A DNA stretch of 64,000 nt from Vreelandella titanicae BH1 (GTDB lineage: Bacteria; Pseudomonadota; Gammaproteobacteria; Pseudomonadales; Halomonadaceae): NCBI RefSeq assembly GCF_000336575.1, contig NZ_AOPO01000016.1, positions 1 through 64,000 on the forward strand, in the 5' to 3' direction. The notes under the pieces were generated by a model. The model ran no database searches. It was given only the letters and a program-made list of their open reading frames with translations, and was not told where the DNA came from. The position numbers and the translations under genes were made by a program. Positions 1 through 8,917 of this stretch are shown piece after piece. Position 1 is the stretch's first letter. Every line of letters begins with the position of its first letter.

Positions 1-198
1 TAAACGACGGTTTTCAGCTTGGAGATCATTGTCTTCTTGCCGTTGTTCTACCGGCTTATCGTAGCGCTTGATCCAGTGGTACAAGCTGTGGCCTGACACG
101 CCCAAACGCTCAGCGACCTCGGCAACTCGATGGCCACGCTCTACCACCTGTTTAACGGCTTCGATTTTGAATTCTTCAGTGTAACGGGGACGGCTCAT
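1..198 (-). CDS. IS3-family transposase OrfA (partial, N-terminal 66 residues)
   Basis: Translation from the ATG at 198 begins MSRPRYTEEFKIEAVKQVVE and continues with a helix-turn-helix (ERGHRVAEVAERLGVSGHSL) followed by YHWIKRY, the standard start of IS3-type OrfA (Tnp_1, HTH_Tnp). OrfA binds the element ends and is usually fused to the DDE catalytic OrfB by programmed -1 frameshifting. The reading frame is open to the window edge, so the protein is cut by the window and not visibly mutated. A GGAGGAT Shine-Dalgarno precedes the start. Confidence 0.85.
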   Translation of the reverse strand, partial: MSRPRYTEEFKIEAVKQVVERGHRVAEVAERLGVSGHSLYHWIKRYDKPVEQRQEDNDLQAENRRL

Positions 199-260
199 GG
201 ATCCTCCTAGGTACCTTTAGTATAAGGCCTAGAGGTGTCTACGAAACCCGGGGCGATTCA
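1..260 (-). mobile_element. IS3-family insertion sequence, one end
   Basis: Contains the 5' part of an IS3 OrfA gene and, outside it, a terminal inverted-repeat-like end at 236-260. Read outward to inward on the minus strand it begins TGAATCGCCCCGGGTTTCGT, typical of IS3-family ends. The other end is beyond position 1. The element stops only 16 bases from the stop codon of the copper ATPase gene, so that gene was left intact. The target duplication cannot be checked because only one end is present. Confidence 0.75.
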
Positions 261-276
261 TTGAGACCGTCATGTC

Positions 277-2589
277 TTACTTCATAGCAATCATCCTAAG
301 TCGTAAAGCATTGCCAATCACGCTCACTGAAGAGAGTGACATCGCCGCCGCCGCGATAATCGGTGATAACAGCATACCTGTGAAGGGGTACAAAATCCCT
401 GCGGCAATGGGGATGCCTGCCGCGTTGTAAGCAAAGGCAAAAAAGAGATTTTGGCGGATATTACGCATGGTGGCTTTAGAGAGTTTATGCGCCGTGGCAA
501 TACCGGTAAGATCTCCTCGCAGTAGGGTAACCCCAGCGCTTTCTATTGCTACGTCGGTACCGGTTCCCATGGCAATGCCGACATCCGCTGTAGCCAGCGC
601 AGGTGCATCGTTCACGCCGTCGCCGGCCATGACAACAATGCGCCCTTCATCACGGAGACGCTGAATCACTCGGCCCTTGTCTTCTGGAAGCACTTCAGCT
701 TCGACCTCATCAATGCTTAGCCGACGCGCCACAGCTTCTGCGGAGGTACGATTATCGCCTGTCAGCATCACCACTCGAATACCGTCAGCCTGGAGTGAAC
801 GAATGGCTTCTTCGGTGGTTTCCTTGATAGGATCAGCAATGGCGAGAAGCCCAGCCAAATTCCCGTCGATGCTCGCAAAGATGACTGTAGCACCGTCACT
901 GCGCAATTGATCGGCGCGTGTGTCTTGAGACTGGGTGTTAACGCCTTCGCTTTCCATCAAGAGCCGATTGCCCAGGGCAATACGCTTGCCATCTATCTGG
1001 CCTATAACGCCCATGCCGTTGGGAGCCTCGAAGTCCAACGCTTCTGTTAATTTTACCTCTGCCTCTTTAGCCTTTTCGACTATCGCATGGGCCAAGGGAT
1101 GCTCGCTGCCTCGCTCAAGACTAGCTGCCAAGCGCAAAAGCTCCGATTCAGCAATGCCTTCAGTGAGAATCAACTCGGTCACTCGTGGTTTGCCTTCGGT
1201 AAGCGTGCCGGTTTTGTCGACGACGACGGTGTCGACCTTCTCTAGACGTTCAAGAGCTTCGGCGTCGCGGATCAACACGCCTAACTGGGCACCGCGCCCT
1301 ACACCCACCATAATCGACATGGGGGTAGCGAGGCCTAGCGCGCACGGGCAGGCAATGATCAGAACACTAACCGCCGCAATCAGGCCAAACGCCATCGGCG
1401 GGGTAGGGCCCCACAATGACCAGGCGATGAAAGCCACAACGGCAATGAGAATAACGACGGGTACAAAGATGCTGGCGACTTTGTCGGCAAGCCCTTGAAT
1501 GGGTGCGCGGCTACGCTGGGCGCTGGCGACCATTTGCACAATTTGCGACAGCATCGTGTCTTGGCCAACCTTGTCAGCGCGCATGACGAATGATCCTTGC
1601 CCATTGATACTGCCGCCAATAACGCCATCGCCAACTTCTTTTTTTACCGCTAGCGGTTCGCCGGTAACCATGGATTCGTCAACGTTGGAACGACCTTCCA
1701 TCACTTCGCCGTCTAATGGCACCTTATCGCCGGGGCGCACCCGGAGACGATCCCCAACCTGAACCTGGTCAAGGGAGATATCTTCCTCATTGCCCTGATC
1801 ATCAAGGCGTCGAGCGGTAGCGGGTGCTAGGTCGAGCAGAGCACGAATAGCACCAGAGGTTTTTTCACGAGCGCGTAGCTCTAATACTTGCCCCAGTAAA
1901 ACTAAAACGACAATCACTGCTGCAGCTTCGAAATAAACGGCCACCGAGCCATCGGCTTGACGGAAGGTGTCGGGAAAGATGCCCGGTGTGAGGGTGGCCA
2001 GCAAACTGTAGATCAACGCGGTGCCGGTACCGATCGCGATTAGCGTGAACATATTAAGGCTGCGACGCACTAGCGAACGCCATCCGCGTACAAAGAATGG
2101 CCAACCTGCCCAGACGACGACTGGCGTTGCCAGCACCAGTTGAATCCAGTTAGAGGTTTGCTGGGAAATCAAATGCATAAGGCCAAACACATGCCCACCC
2201 ATTTCTAGGGCAAACACGGGTAGGGTTAGTACTAGGCCGATCCAGAAACGCCTGGTCATGTCCTTGAGTTCGTCCGAAGGGCCGGTGTCAGCAGAGACGG
2301 TCTCAGGTTCCAACGCCATGCCACAGATAGGGCAGTCGCCTGGGCCTTCTCGTCGAACTTCTGGGTGCATCGGGCAAGTATAAATAGATCCCGAGGGTAC
2401 TGACGCTTGTGACTGTTTGCTTGGCTCAAGATACGCGTCAGGCTTGGCAACAAACTTATCCTGACACTTTTCTGAGCAGAAGTACCACGTCTTACCCGCG
2501 TGATTGGCACGGTGGTGAGTAGCATGAGGATCTACGTCCATGCCACAAACAGGGTCTTTTACCTTTGTCTCGGCATGGTTTTCAGACAT
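277..2589 (-). CDS. copA: Copper-translocating P1B-type ATPase with YHS and heavy-metal-binding N-terminus
   Basis: A 770-aa ATP-driven pump of the inner membrane, expected to export Cu(I) (or Ag(I)). The N-terminus has a YHS domain (about residues 10-56, DPVCGMDV then YFCSEKC) and a short CPMHPEV...CPICGM metal-binding domain (about 70-95) instead of HMA domains. The transmembrane CPC motif is at about residue 414 ([11 protein letters not shown]), the phosphorylated Asp at about 458 (DKTGTLTEG), then MLTGDN and [10 protein letters not shown]. The YHS-type N-terminus with CPC resembles the SilP/CopA group. Its start overlaps the end of the upstream 152-aa gene by 8 bases, so translation is likely coupled. 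Metal choice is inferred from motifs. Confidence 0.93.
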   Translation of the reverse strand: MSENHAETKVKDPVCGMDVDPHATHHRANHAGKTWYFCSEKCQDKFVAKPDAYLEPSKQSQASVPSGSIYTCPMHPEVRREGPGDCPICGMALEPETVSADTGPSDELKDMTRRFWIGLVLTLPVFALEMGGHVFGLMHLISQQTSNWIQLVLATPVVVWAGWPFFVRGWRSLVRRSLNMFTLIAIGTGTALIYSLLATLTPGIFPDTFRQADGSVAVYFEAAAVIVVLVLLGQVLELRAREKTSGAIRALLDLAPATARRLDDQGNEEDISLDQVQVGDRLRVRPGDKVPLDGEVMEGRSNVDESMVTGEPLAVKKEVGDGVIGGSINGQGSFVMRADKVGQDTMLSQIVQMVASAQRSRAPIQGLADKVASIFVPVVILIAVVAFIAWSLWGPTPPMAFGLIAAVSVLIIACPCALGLATPMSIMVGVGRGAQLGVLIRDAEALERLEKVDTVVVDKTGTLTEGKPRVTELILTEGIAESELLRLAASLERGSEHPLAHAIVEKAKEAEVKLTEALDFEAPNGMGVIGQIDGKRIALGNRLLMESEGVNTQSQDTRADQLRSDGATVIFASIDGNLAGLLAIADPIKETTEEAIRSLQADGIRVVMLTGDNRTSAEAVARRLSIDEVEAEVLPEDKGRVIQRLRDEGRIVVMAGDGVNDAPALATADVGIAMGTGTDVAIESAGVTLLRGDLTGIATAHKLSKATMRNIRQNLFFAFAYNAAGIPIAAGILYPFTGMLLSPIIAAAAMSLSSVSVIGNALRLRMIAMK

Positions 2590-3040
2590 CGTTCATTCTC
2601 CCTGTTTGGCGAACAAGGCGCATGGCTTCGTGCTCTTCAAGATCTAAAAGAGACTCTAGGAGCTCTTTAGCTTCTGGAATTTCCGCTTTGCCGACCAGGG
2701 TTCGATAAAGATTTATCGTTTGTTCATGGAAATCAAAAACCTCCCGGCAAATGTCGTCAACACTTAGCGTAGAGTAGGGAGCATCGCAGGTACGATGCGT
2801 ACGGATAGGTTTATGCTCCAAATAGTCATAAACGTAGGTTTTTAATGCTTTCGCGTCAGCAGTCTGTTCAAAGCGCGCCACAACGCGCTGCATTTCCGCT
2901 TCCTGTGCAGCTAAGTAATTGAGCAACATGCGAGCGCGCTCTTCTTCGTGTATATCGGCGCAATGAGCAAGGCAAGCTGCAAGATGCTCGTGTAACTGAC
3001 GGGTCCAATCGATCAATTCACCAAAGGTTCTAACGTCCAT
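2582..3040 (-). CDS. Conserved unknown protein, all-alpha, co-operonic with copper ATPase
   Basis: A 152-aa soluble, strongly helical protein with no signal peptide. It is rich in Glu, His and Leu ([20 protein letters not shown] near the N-terminus, [13 protein letters not shown] near residue 113) and looks like a ferritin-like or hemerythrin-like four-helix bundle, but no full metal-site motif could be confirmed. It sits between an APC permease and copA, 27 bases after the first and overlapping the second, so it is probably part of a three-gene operon. A fragment of a homologue survives at 31795-31910. Function is unknown. Confidence 0.8.
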   Translation of the reverse strand: MDVRTFGELIDWTRQLHEHLAACLAHCADIHEEERARMLLNYLAAQEAEMQRVVARFEQTADAKALKTYVYDYLEHKPIRTHRTCDAPYSTLSVDDICREVFDFHEQTINLYRTLVGKAEIPEAKELLESLLDLEEHEAMRLVRQTGRMNDV

Positions 3041-3067
3041 TTGGTACCTCCTATAACGCTATTAACG

Positions 3068-4405
3068 TTAATGAGTGTGAGAGTGCTCGCTATCGTTTGA
3101 AGCGTCGCGTTTGGATAGGAAAATCCATTCGCCGAGTAAAAGAGTAGCCATTACTACGCCAGCAACGATGAGCACCATGGGGTCCGAGATGGCTTTTACC
3201 CATAAAAAGCCGATTAACACGACAGCATCTAGTAGTATGGCAATGCTAGGAATAACAGGATTAGCCCCCACTCTGTCCTTGAGATGACGAAGCACACCCC
3301 AGTGGATGGCCATATCCATGATCAGGTAGAAAATGATGCCTAATGCTGCGATGCGGCTCAGGTCAAAAAAAGCGGTGAGCACTAAGCCAAATACGATGGT
3401 GTACACCAGTGTATGCTTTTGTACACTGCCGGGCATGTGGAAATGGCGGTGAGGAACCAGCTTCATTTCTGTCAGCATGGCGAGCATGCGTGAAACGGCA
3501 AAGACGCTGGCGATGATACCGCCCGCCGTTGCCAACATGGCGAGAATGACGGTAAACGCAACTGCCGCTTCACCCAGTGCGGGACGGGCAGCGGCGGCCA
3601 GGGAGTAGTCTTGGGTTTCGATAATTTCAGGCAAAGATAGGTTGCTGGCAACGGCAAAACCGACAAGGGCATAGATCACCACGCATAGCGCAATCGAGAT
3701 CGTGATAGCTTTGCCAAGATTCCGCTTAGGATCTTTAAGCTCCGAACCACTATTGGTAATCGTCGTGAAGCCTTTAAATGCCAGTATGCCGAGCGCCGTA
3801 GCACCTAAAAAGTCCGTTATCGTAGGCGTAGGTGCATCGTTGCCAGCACCCATTTCGATGGAGTCGGCAATAAACACGCCGACAATACCAAACACTATAA
3901 TGCCACCTATTTTGATAAATCCGAGCACCGAGGCGACGGTCTCGATCAAGCGGTTGGCGGATAAATTGATCAAAAAGGCTATTAGCAGTAAACCAACCCC
4001 GAGTAGGGGCACAAATAGTGAACGATCCCCCAGGTCAAACAGCTCAAGCGTATAAGAGCCAAACGTTCTCGCCAAAAAACTCTGTGCGATCACCATGGAA
4101 AAATACATCAGGAGGGCATGAAAGGCGGTGGGAAGCGTCGGGCCATACGCTTCCTGTAAATACATGCCAATCCCACCTGCTGAAGGGAAGGTATTGGACA
4201 TTTTAACGTAAGAATAAGCGCTGAAAGAGACAATGACGGCAGCGGCCAGAAAGGCTAGAGGAAATAGCCGACCAGTCATTTCGGCCATTTGGCAGGTTAG
4301 CGCAAAAATACCGGCCCCAATCATCACGCCGGTGCCTAATGCAACGGCACCGACCAACGAAAGACTGTTTTCTTTATATTGTGGCGTTCTATCCAGCCCA
4401 ACCAT
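3068..4405 (-). CDS. APC-superfamily amino acid permease
   Basis: About 445 aa, inner-membrane secondary transporter with about 12 hydrophobic segments. The first segment has GTGVMIGAGIFALT, the hallmark unwound helix of the amino acid-polyamine-organocation superfamily. The C-terminus is His-rich (DSEHSHTH). I choose the ATG at 4405 because it has an AAGGAGT Shine-Dalgarno; a longer reading to 4432 lacks one. It is first in an apparent operon with the 152-aa gene and copA. Substrate is unknown; in this context it might carry an amino acid or polyamine that binds metal, which is speculation. Confidence 0.85.
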   Translation of the reverse strand: MVGLDRTPQYKENSLSLVGAVALGTGVMIGAGIFALTCQMAEMTGRLFPLAFLAAAVIVSFSAYSYVKMSNTFPSAGGIGMYLQEAYGPTLPTAFHALLMYFSMVIAQSFLARTFGSYTLELFDLGDRSLFVPLLGVGLLLIAFLINLSANRLIETVASVLGFIKIGGIIVFGIVGVFIADSIEMGAGNDAPTPTITDFLGATALGILAFKGFTTITNSGSELKDPKRNLGKAITISIALCVVIYALVGFAVASNLSLPEIIETQDYSLAAAARPALGEAAVAFTVILAMLATAGGIIASVFAVSRMLAMLTEMKLVPHRHFHMPGSVQKHTLVYTIVFGLVLTAFFDLSRIAALGIIFYLIMDMAIHWGVLRHLKDRVGANPVIPSIAILLDAVVLIGFLWVKAISDPMVLIVAGVVMATLLLGEWIFLSKRDASNDSEHSHTH

Positions 4406-4625
4406 GAAAACGACTCCTTGTATTAACGGCAACCACAGTAACGGTAACTGCCGAGGACTCCTGTGGGGTGTTTTTTGATGCTATAGAAATTAAATATAGA
4501 ACCTATGTGTAGCCACATGGCAAATGACTGACGGAAGGTCTGATTTTGCGAGGCTGCAGGCAAGCACCTCTTACTCTAAAACAGCCAGTCTTGCTCCTGG
4601 TTGTGTCATGTAGCTGTTATGACTA

Positions 4626-4970
4626 TTAATGACAGCTCCAAGGTTCCTGTTTAGCGTTGTCTTTAACGTTCTGATCGACGAAACGATAATACTCCTCCTT
4701 AAAGCGGTTCCACCGATCAGCGCTGACCTTTACTTCATGGAGCTTGAGAATTTTTTCAACGTCATCGATGCAGAGCCTCAGCGCATCGTAAGCAAGGCTG
4801 ATATTTCGGTTTTTCTCGTTGTAGACCACCTTATCCATTCCATAGAGTCGGTCGATATCTGACAGCGCTTCTTCAATGCGTTTGGGTTTACTGGGTTTGA
4901 TTTTTAAATTCCGAGTCACCAGTGTGTTTTTGGAAACACCCAAGCGGTGCTCTTGTTGTGTCGTTCTCAT
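4626..4970 (-). CDS. Small basic protein of unknown function
   Basis: About 114 aa, starting MRTTQQEHRLGVSKNTLVTR. The charge pattern is basic in the first 40 residues and mixed helical after that (DALRLCIDDVEKILKLHEVK), with no membrane segment or signal peptide. The ATG at 4970 has a GGGAGAAAG Shine-Dalgarno; an upstream ATG at 4994 lacks one. It lies alone between the DUF2933 gene and the APC permease in the same orientation. I do not recognise the family; a nucleic-acid-binding or regulatory role would be a guess. Confidence 0.6.
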   Translation of the reverse strand: MRTTQQEHRLGVSKNTLVTRNLKIKPSKPKRIEEALSDIDRLYGMDKVVYNEKNRNISLAYDALRLCIDDVEKILKLHEVKVSADRWNRFKEEYYRFVDQNVKDNAKQEPWSCH

Positions 4971-5010
4971 GGTCTTTCTCCCAGGCGCGTACATGTATAT
5001 ATAGAGTGGT

Positions 5011-5217
5011 TCAGTCCTTGTCTATTTTGTCCTTATGACCGCTGTGGTGTTTATGCATGAAAATATGCATCAGTGGGCATGCTGCCAAAAAGAGGAAAGG
5101 TAAGAACTGAAAGAGGTGGAGACGGTGCTCGGTTCCAATCAGGTATCCCGCCCAAATGACAAACCCAGCAAGTGGCACCCACAACATCAGCAAACGACTA
5201 CTTGTACTGTTACTCAT
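5011..5217 (-). CDS. DUF2933 small membrane protein
   Basis: A 68-aa protein, MSNSTSSRLLMLWVPLAGFV..., with two hydrophobic helices and a His-rich tail (HIFMHKHHSGHKDK). This matches the DUF2933 family, small inner-membrane proteins found in copper and heavy-metal gene clusters. The ATG at 5217 is fixed by a strong GGAGGTGATT Shine-Dalgarno; a longer frame running to 5406 is only open sequence and part of the decayed gene upstream. A TTCAG direct repeat lies about 110 bases upstream, suggesting copper control. The molecular role is unknown. Confidence 0.8.
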   Translation of the reverse strand: MSNSTSSRLLMLWVPLAGFVIWAGYLIGTEHRLHLFQFLPFLFLAACPLMHIFMHKHHSGHKDKIDKD

Positions 5218-5310
5218 AATCACCTCCGTAACCTGGAAGACTTCGCCCAAAGAGCCAACAGCAGTTAAGGCCGTTGGTTTGGGAAAAATCAAATAAGTAA
5301 CCCTAATAAC

Positions 5311-5342
5311 AGCATGGATGACTTGTCTGAACGCAACCTGAA
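5311..5342 (-). promoter_or_regulatory. Putative response-regulator promoter upstream of DUF2933
   Basis: On the minus strand TTCAG-GTTGCG-TTCAG (5327-5342) is a direct repeat with 11-base phasing. Ten bases further is CATGCT (5311-5316), a poor -10 box. The layout equals that of five other sites in the window, but this -10 is the weakest of the six. The next gene downstream is DUF2933. Confidence 0.5.
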
Positions 5343-5398
5343 CAGCGACGGATAGAAATATGATCCTGATCAAGCGCCTCGCAAAAAGTAGGCGATAA

Positions 5399-6077
5399 TT
5401 ACCCAAGCGGTATCCATAGCCTCATTCCCATCATCATTAGGTTTTCGGTGAGCGATACAAAGCTTAATGGGTATTACTGTTGCCGACACAGGCGCACTTG
5501 AGCTCACGTTTATCGAGGTATATCGCTTTAAAGACAGAACCTGTCACACGGTGCCAACGAATAGCGCCAGTGGCGCAGCCAGCCAGATAAGCGTATCAGC
5601 CAGCATTAGTAGCTTCGGAAGTATCTAGGCGTGAAGGTAAACGTAACTGAAGGGGACTTGGCGCTGGGCGTGCAGGTCATAGTTGAGAAACATGGCGCTA
5701 AAGCTCGCTACGCCCTGCAGCTTTTGCAGACCCGGGGGTATGATCGCTGTGGCTACGGCATACTCTAGCACGCGTGCAGTGAATATTATGCACTGAACCT
5801 CCCAACTGGCAGAAAAATCGATGAGTAACGCAGTGGCAAAAATTGCCAGCACAGGGCGATAGGTGGTCGCATTAGGGTCTGAAACGCTAACTCCCAGGTG
5901 CTCATGAAGCTCTTCATAGCCGCCAATGCGTTCATAGCCCAGATATCCCTGGGAAATCGTATCGACATGTTCCTGCTCTGTAAACGCGTCAATCTCTTAC
6001 CGCGAAGTCAGCAGGTTTACGTTCACCTAAGGCCCATGTGCACGAGCAGGTCAACGATCTACAAGCCAAACGGACAT
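5399..6077 (-). pseudogene. Decayed glutaredoxin-MauE/DoxX fusion membrane protein
   Basis: Piecing frames together on the minus strand recovers a recognisable protein: DLLVHMGL, VNVNLLTSR, (stop), EIDAFTEQEHVDTISQGYLG, YERIGGYEELHEHLG, DPNATTYRPVLAIFATALL, FLNYDLHAQRQVPFSYVYLH, (stop), LMLADTLIWLAAPLALFVGT, (stop and shift), VFKAIYLDKRELKCACVGNS, (stop), SLTENLMMMGMRLW. Order and content match glutaredoxin fused to a MauE/DoxX redox membrane domain. At least four stops and two frameshifts make it dead. The probable original start is the ATG near 6077 with an AGGAGAG site. The 296 bases beyond it to 6373 are AT-rich and hold no gene I can see. Confidence 0.75.
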
Positions 6078-6373
6078 ATGTACTCTCCTGTTTGCAACCA
6101 TAAGCGCGAGCGCTGGAGTGGGTCGTTGTCACCGTTATGAACCTCTTAGTTGTTTATTAACACTATATTGCTTACCTAACATAATAATCTAACTCCCTTC
6201 CACAGCCTTCAGATCAAATATGTGGCGCGACGAAAACTTTATTGTGAAGTGAGCCAGTCGATCTTACTAAGCCTGAAGGCGCCTCAGTCGTTAGGTAATA
6301 AGTTTATTTTATTATGAAATTTGTTAACTTCCATGTCTCAACATAAACATTTGAGATTCGCTAAAGTGTATAT

Positions 6374-6880
6374 TTATTCGCTGACAATGCGAAGTTGGTT
6401 TTCTAAGTAAGGGCTAGCATTCGCCGGGAGCAGGTTTGGAAAGGGGTTCTCAACACTTTCGTCTGCTTGGTGACGCCTTTGCTCTTGTGTCCATAATGTC
6501 TTGAGATAATTCACCACATCTCGTATCTCGCTGGGAGCCAAAACTTCCTGGTACGCTGGCATCGTTAGCCTATCGGTTTTATTCCAAGGGTCGCGCCAAC
6601 CCTCGGCAATAATTCTATAGAGCATGGCATCAGAGTGTTTCCAGGTATGTCCCTCTGGTCCATGTGGTGGAGCCGGCAACTCCCCTAGAGCGTTTTGCTC
6701 TTCCCAGTTGGGCATGCCCTCGCCTTGTGCACCGTGGCAACTGGCACAGTATTGTCGGTAAACTCTTTTTCCGTCCTCTAACTGAGACGTATCGCTGGAA
6801 GAAGGGCGGTCCTCAGCCATGGCGTGTCCCACAACCATTAGCGTCAGCCATGAGGCAGAGAAAAAATAGCGCTTACGCAT
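6374..6880 (-). CDS. Class I cytochrome c, periplasmic
   Basis: 168 aa with a signal peptide (cleavage probably after GHAMA) and one haem c motif YCASCHG near residue 47. A probable distal Met ligand lies in RLTMPAYQEVL, followed by the closing helix IRDVVNYLKTLW, the standard mono-haem cytochrome c fold. It would act as a periplasmic electron carrier. It overlaps the upstream beta-propeller gene by 8 bases, so the two are translationally linked. The neighbouring CcdA and TlpA-like genes supply the reductant that cytochrome c assembly needs. Its redox partner is not evident. Confidence 0.87.
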   Translation of the reverse strand: MRKRYFFSASWLTLMVVGHAMAEDRPSSSDTSQLEDGKRVYRQYCASCHGAQGEGMPNWEEQNALGELPAPPHGPEGHTWKHSDAMLYRIIAEGWRDPWNKTDRLTMPAYQEVLAPSEIRDVVNYLKTLWTQEQRRHQADESVENPFPNLLPANASPYLENQLRIVSE

Positions 6881-7739
6881 CGGGATAAGTCCAAGATCGG
6901 CCTTCGTTTTTACTGTGCAACAGTTCCCCTTTTTGGTTTAAACCATAGAGCGTGCCTTTCGCCGAGAGTGTGAGCGCAACGAGTTCTGTGCCATCACCAG
7001 CTACTTGCTGCCACTCTTGACCACCATTATCACTACGCCATAGGCCCTGCTGCGTAGCTACATAGACTCGCTTTGGGTTGTCAAGGCTATAAGCCACATC
7101 ATAGACGCTGCCAGCATCAAGTGCTCCGGTCGGTCTCCATCCGCAAAAGCAGTCCATCGATAGACGCACCGCATCGACCGATACCGCGTAGAGCCAGCCG
7201 GTCTGCATGCTGCCTTCCATGTCAGAGTGGATGAGTCGGTTAACCTTCTGTGAAGGGCCGCTGTCCATTTTCTTCCAGGTGTCGCCAGCATCCTCGCTTT
7301 GGTAGATGCCGTTATCGGCAATCACCGCATAAAGTGTTTCGTTCTGGCGGCGATGTACGGTTAGCGCAGTTACCTCACGGCTAGGTAAGTTAGCGTTGAG
7401 CTCTTGCCAGGTTTCCCCATCATCGGTGCTACGCTGCACCCCAATTGAGGTGCCTGCAATATAGAGCGTTTGCGGGTCATTGTAGGGTACCGATACCGCT
7501 AGCAACTGGCCTTCAGTCACGTCTTCGGGCAAGGGAATCGCATTCCAAGCCATGCCTTCATCGGTACGCTGGAATAGCTGGTTGGCCTCAATCTTAAACA
7601 GTCGTTTGCCTGTTACGTCATAATGCAGAGAAAGCAACCCTTCTTCGGTTGCCAAGGCCGTGCTGGCGATGCCAAAGCTGACTGCTGACAAACCTGCCAG
7701 CAAGAAGACACGTAAAAAACGACTCACGATGTTGCGCAT
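6873..7739 (-). CDS. Secreted BNR/YCF48-like beta-propeller protein
   Basis: 288 aa with a signal peptide (cleavage near ASTALA). It contains repeated sialidase-type blades: RSTDDGETWQELNA, QSEDAGDTWKKMDS, RSDNGGQEWQQVAG and HSKNEGRSWTYPDA, the Asp-box/BNR pattern SxDxGxTW. Sialidase catalytic residues are not apparent, so an assembly or binding role like YCF48 or F510_1955-type proteins is more likely than glycosidase activity. It is directly upstream of, and overlaps, the cytochrome c gene, and follows a CcdA gene by 23 bases. The function is inferred only from fold and neighbours. Confidence 0.8.
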   Translation of the reverse strand: MRNIVSRFLRVFLLAGLSAVSFGIASTALATEEGLLSLHYDVTGKRLFKIEANQLFQRTDEGMAWNAIPLPEDVTEGQLLAVSVPYNDPQTLYIAGTSIGVQRSTDDGETWQELNANLPSREVTALTVHRRQNETLYAVIADNGIYQSEDAGDTWKKMDSGPSQKVNRLIHSDMEGSMQTGWLYAVSVDAVRLSMDCFCGWRPTGALDAGSVYDVAYSLDNPKRVYVATQQGLWRSDNGGQEWQQVAGDGTELVALTLSAKGTLYGLNQKGELLHSKNEGRSWTYPDA

Positions 7740-7762
7740 TTCAATATTTCCTTAAATAACGA

Positions 7763-8506
7763 TTAGCCGATAGCCCCGAGGGCAGGGAAAGTGCGCAATA
7801 ACCAATATGACAGCTCGGATAGTTTGCCTGTGATCATTAAGCTACCCATCAGAATCATGATCAATCCAGCCACTATATGTATAAAACGCCCCCAGCGGCG
7901 CAAGAACTTCTGGTGCTTTATGAAGCGATCAAGTGAAAGGGCACTCAGCATGAAGGGCACGCCCAGACCCAAAGAATAAACACCGAGCAACGCCATGCCG
8001 ATCCAGGCGTTGGCCGTGGAAGCGCTGACGGTAAGAATGGCACCCAGAATCGGGCCAATGCAGGGGGTCCAGCCAAATGCAAACGCTAAACCAAGCAGAT
8101 AAGCCGCACTGCGGCTTCCACCGACGTCCTTCAGTCGACCCATAAACCGCCATTCTTGCTGAAACCAGCGCCATGGCATGAGCCCGATCATGAAGGCACC
8201 AAACAGGATAACGATAAGGCCACCGACTAGGTTTGCTTCTTGGCGATACACCAACAGCAGACGACCAATGGCGGTGGAGCTGGCTCCCAGCAACAAAAAA
8301 ATGGTTGAAAAACCGAGCACGAACCATATCGACTGGGTTAACACCCGGAGACGCTCTCGTCTATCCGCCTCCTGTAATTGTCCGAGCGAGCGGCCGGTTA
8401 TGAAAGAAAGATAGCCAGGCACAAGTGGCAAAACACAGGGCGAAATGAACGAGATCAGGCCTGCCAGAAAGGCAGTGACCAGTCCTATATTGGCTACTTC
8501 AAGCAT
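7763..8506 (-). CDS. ccdA: CcdA-family thiol-disulfide transmembrane transporter
   Basis: 247 aa, about six membrane helices. The paired cysteines of the family are present: FISPCVLPLVPGYLSF in helix 1 and GWTPCIGPILGAIL in helix 4. CcdA passes electrons from cytosolic thioredoxin to periplasmic thioredoxin-like proteins that reduce apocytochrome c or protein disulfides. Its likely partner here is the TlpA-like protein at 8918-9472, two genes upstream in the same operon. A second paralogue is at 19411-20133, so the island carries two such electron gates. Confidence 0.92.
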   Translation of the reverse strand: MLEVANIGLVTAFLAGLISFISPCVLPLVPGYLSFITGRSLGQLQEADRRERLRVLTQSIWFVLGFSTIFLLLGASSTAIGRLLLVYRQEANLVGGLIVILFGAFMIGLMPWRWFQQEWRFMGRLKDVGGSRSAAYLLGLAFAFGWTPCIGPILGAILTVSASTANAWIGMALLGVYSLGLGVPFMLSALSLDRFIKHQKFLRRWGRFIHIVAGLIMILMGSLMITGKLSELSYWLLRTFPALGAIG

Positions 8507-8521
8507 TACCCTTTACCCATG

Positions 8522-8905
8522 CTAGGCTTGGAATTTTGAAGAGGACTGCTTGATTGACTCGCTTTGATCTACTATTTGGCGAGTGGTGGGCGCTGTGCCG
8601 GCATTCACTTCTGAAGCGTCTTCTACCCGGGCCTGAACATTGGTTGCGTCGCTTTGCTCGGTCGCTTCACCTTTTTTGTCTTTGCACTTCATCATGCATA
8701 GGCCTAATCCGCACATAATGAGACATGGCAATAGGCTCAATAGAATAGGCGCGATGCCGAGCAAGACCAGGTTATCCCAGCCAAAAGCAAGGCCGCCAGC
8801 CACTGCCACGCCACCCAGCAACATCAGGCCGCGAGGCCCTGTCAACAGGCCTTGTAGCCCCGATTTTTGTTTGCTCTGTTGGGTTTTGTCGTCACAACAA
8901 CTCAT
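8522..8905 (-). CDS. Small membrane protein with Cys-rich N-terminus, unknown
   Basis: 127 aa starting MSCCDDKTQQ, then two adjacent hydrophobic segments (about residues 28-75) with a Cys/Met-rich second helix (LPCLIMCGLGLCMMKCKDKK), and a polar tail. There is no recognisable catalytic motif. The vicinal Cys pair and membrane Cys/Met residues would suit metal or thiol chemistry. It lies between ccdA (15 bases) and the TlpA-like gene (12 bases) and has a GAGGT Shine-Dalgarno, so it is a genuine operon member. The family is not recognised. Confidence 0.75.
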   Translation of the reverse strand: MSCCDDKTQQSKQKSGLQGLLTGPRGLMLLGGVAVAGGLAFGWDNLVLLGIAPILLSLLPCLIMCGLGLCMMKCKDKKGEATEQSDATNVQARVEDASEVNAGTAPTTRQIVDQSESIKQSSSKFQA

Positions 8906-8917
8906 GGTGCTACCTCA

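Noticed and set aside
6205-6220. TTCAG-N6-TATGT on the plus strand
   Set aside because: The second repeat is missing and no gene follows on the plus strand.
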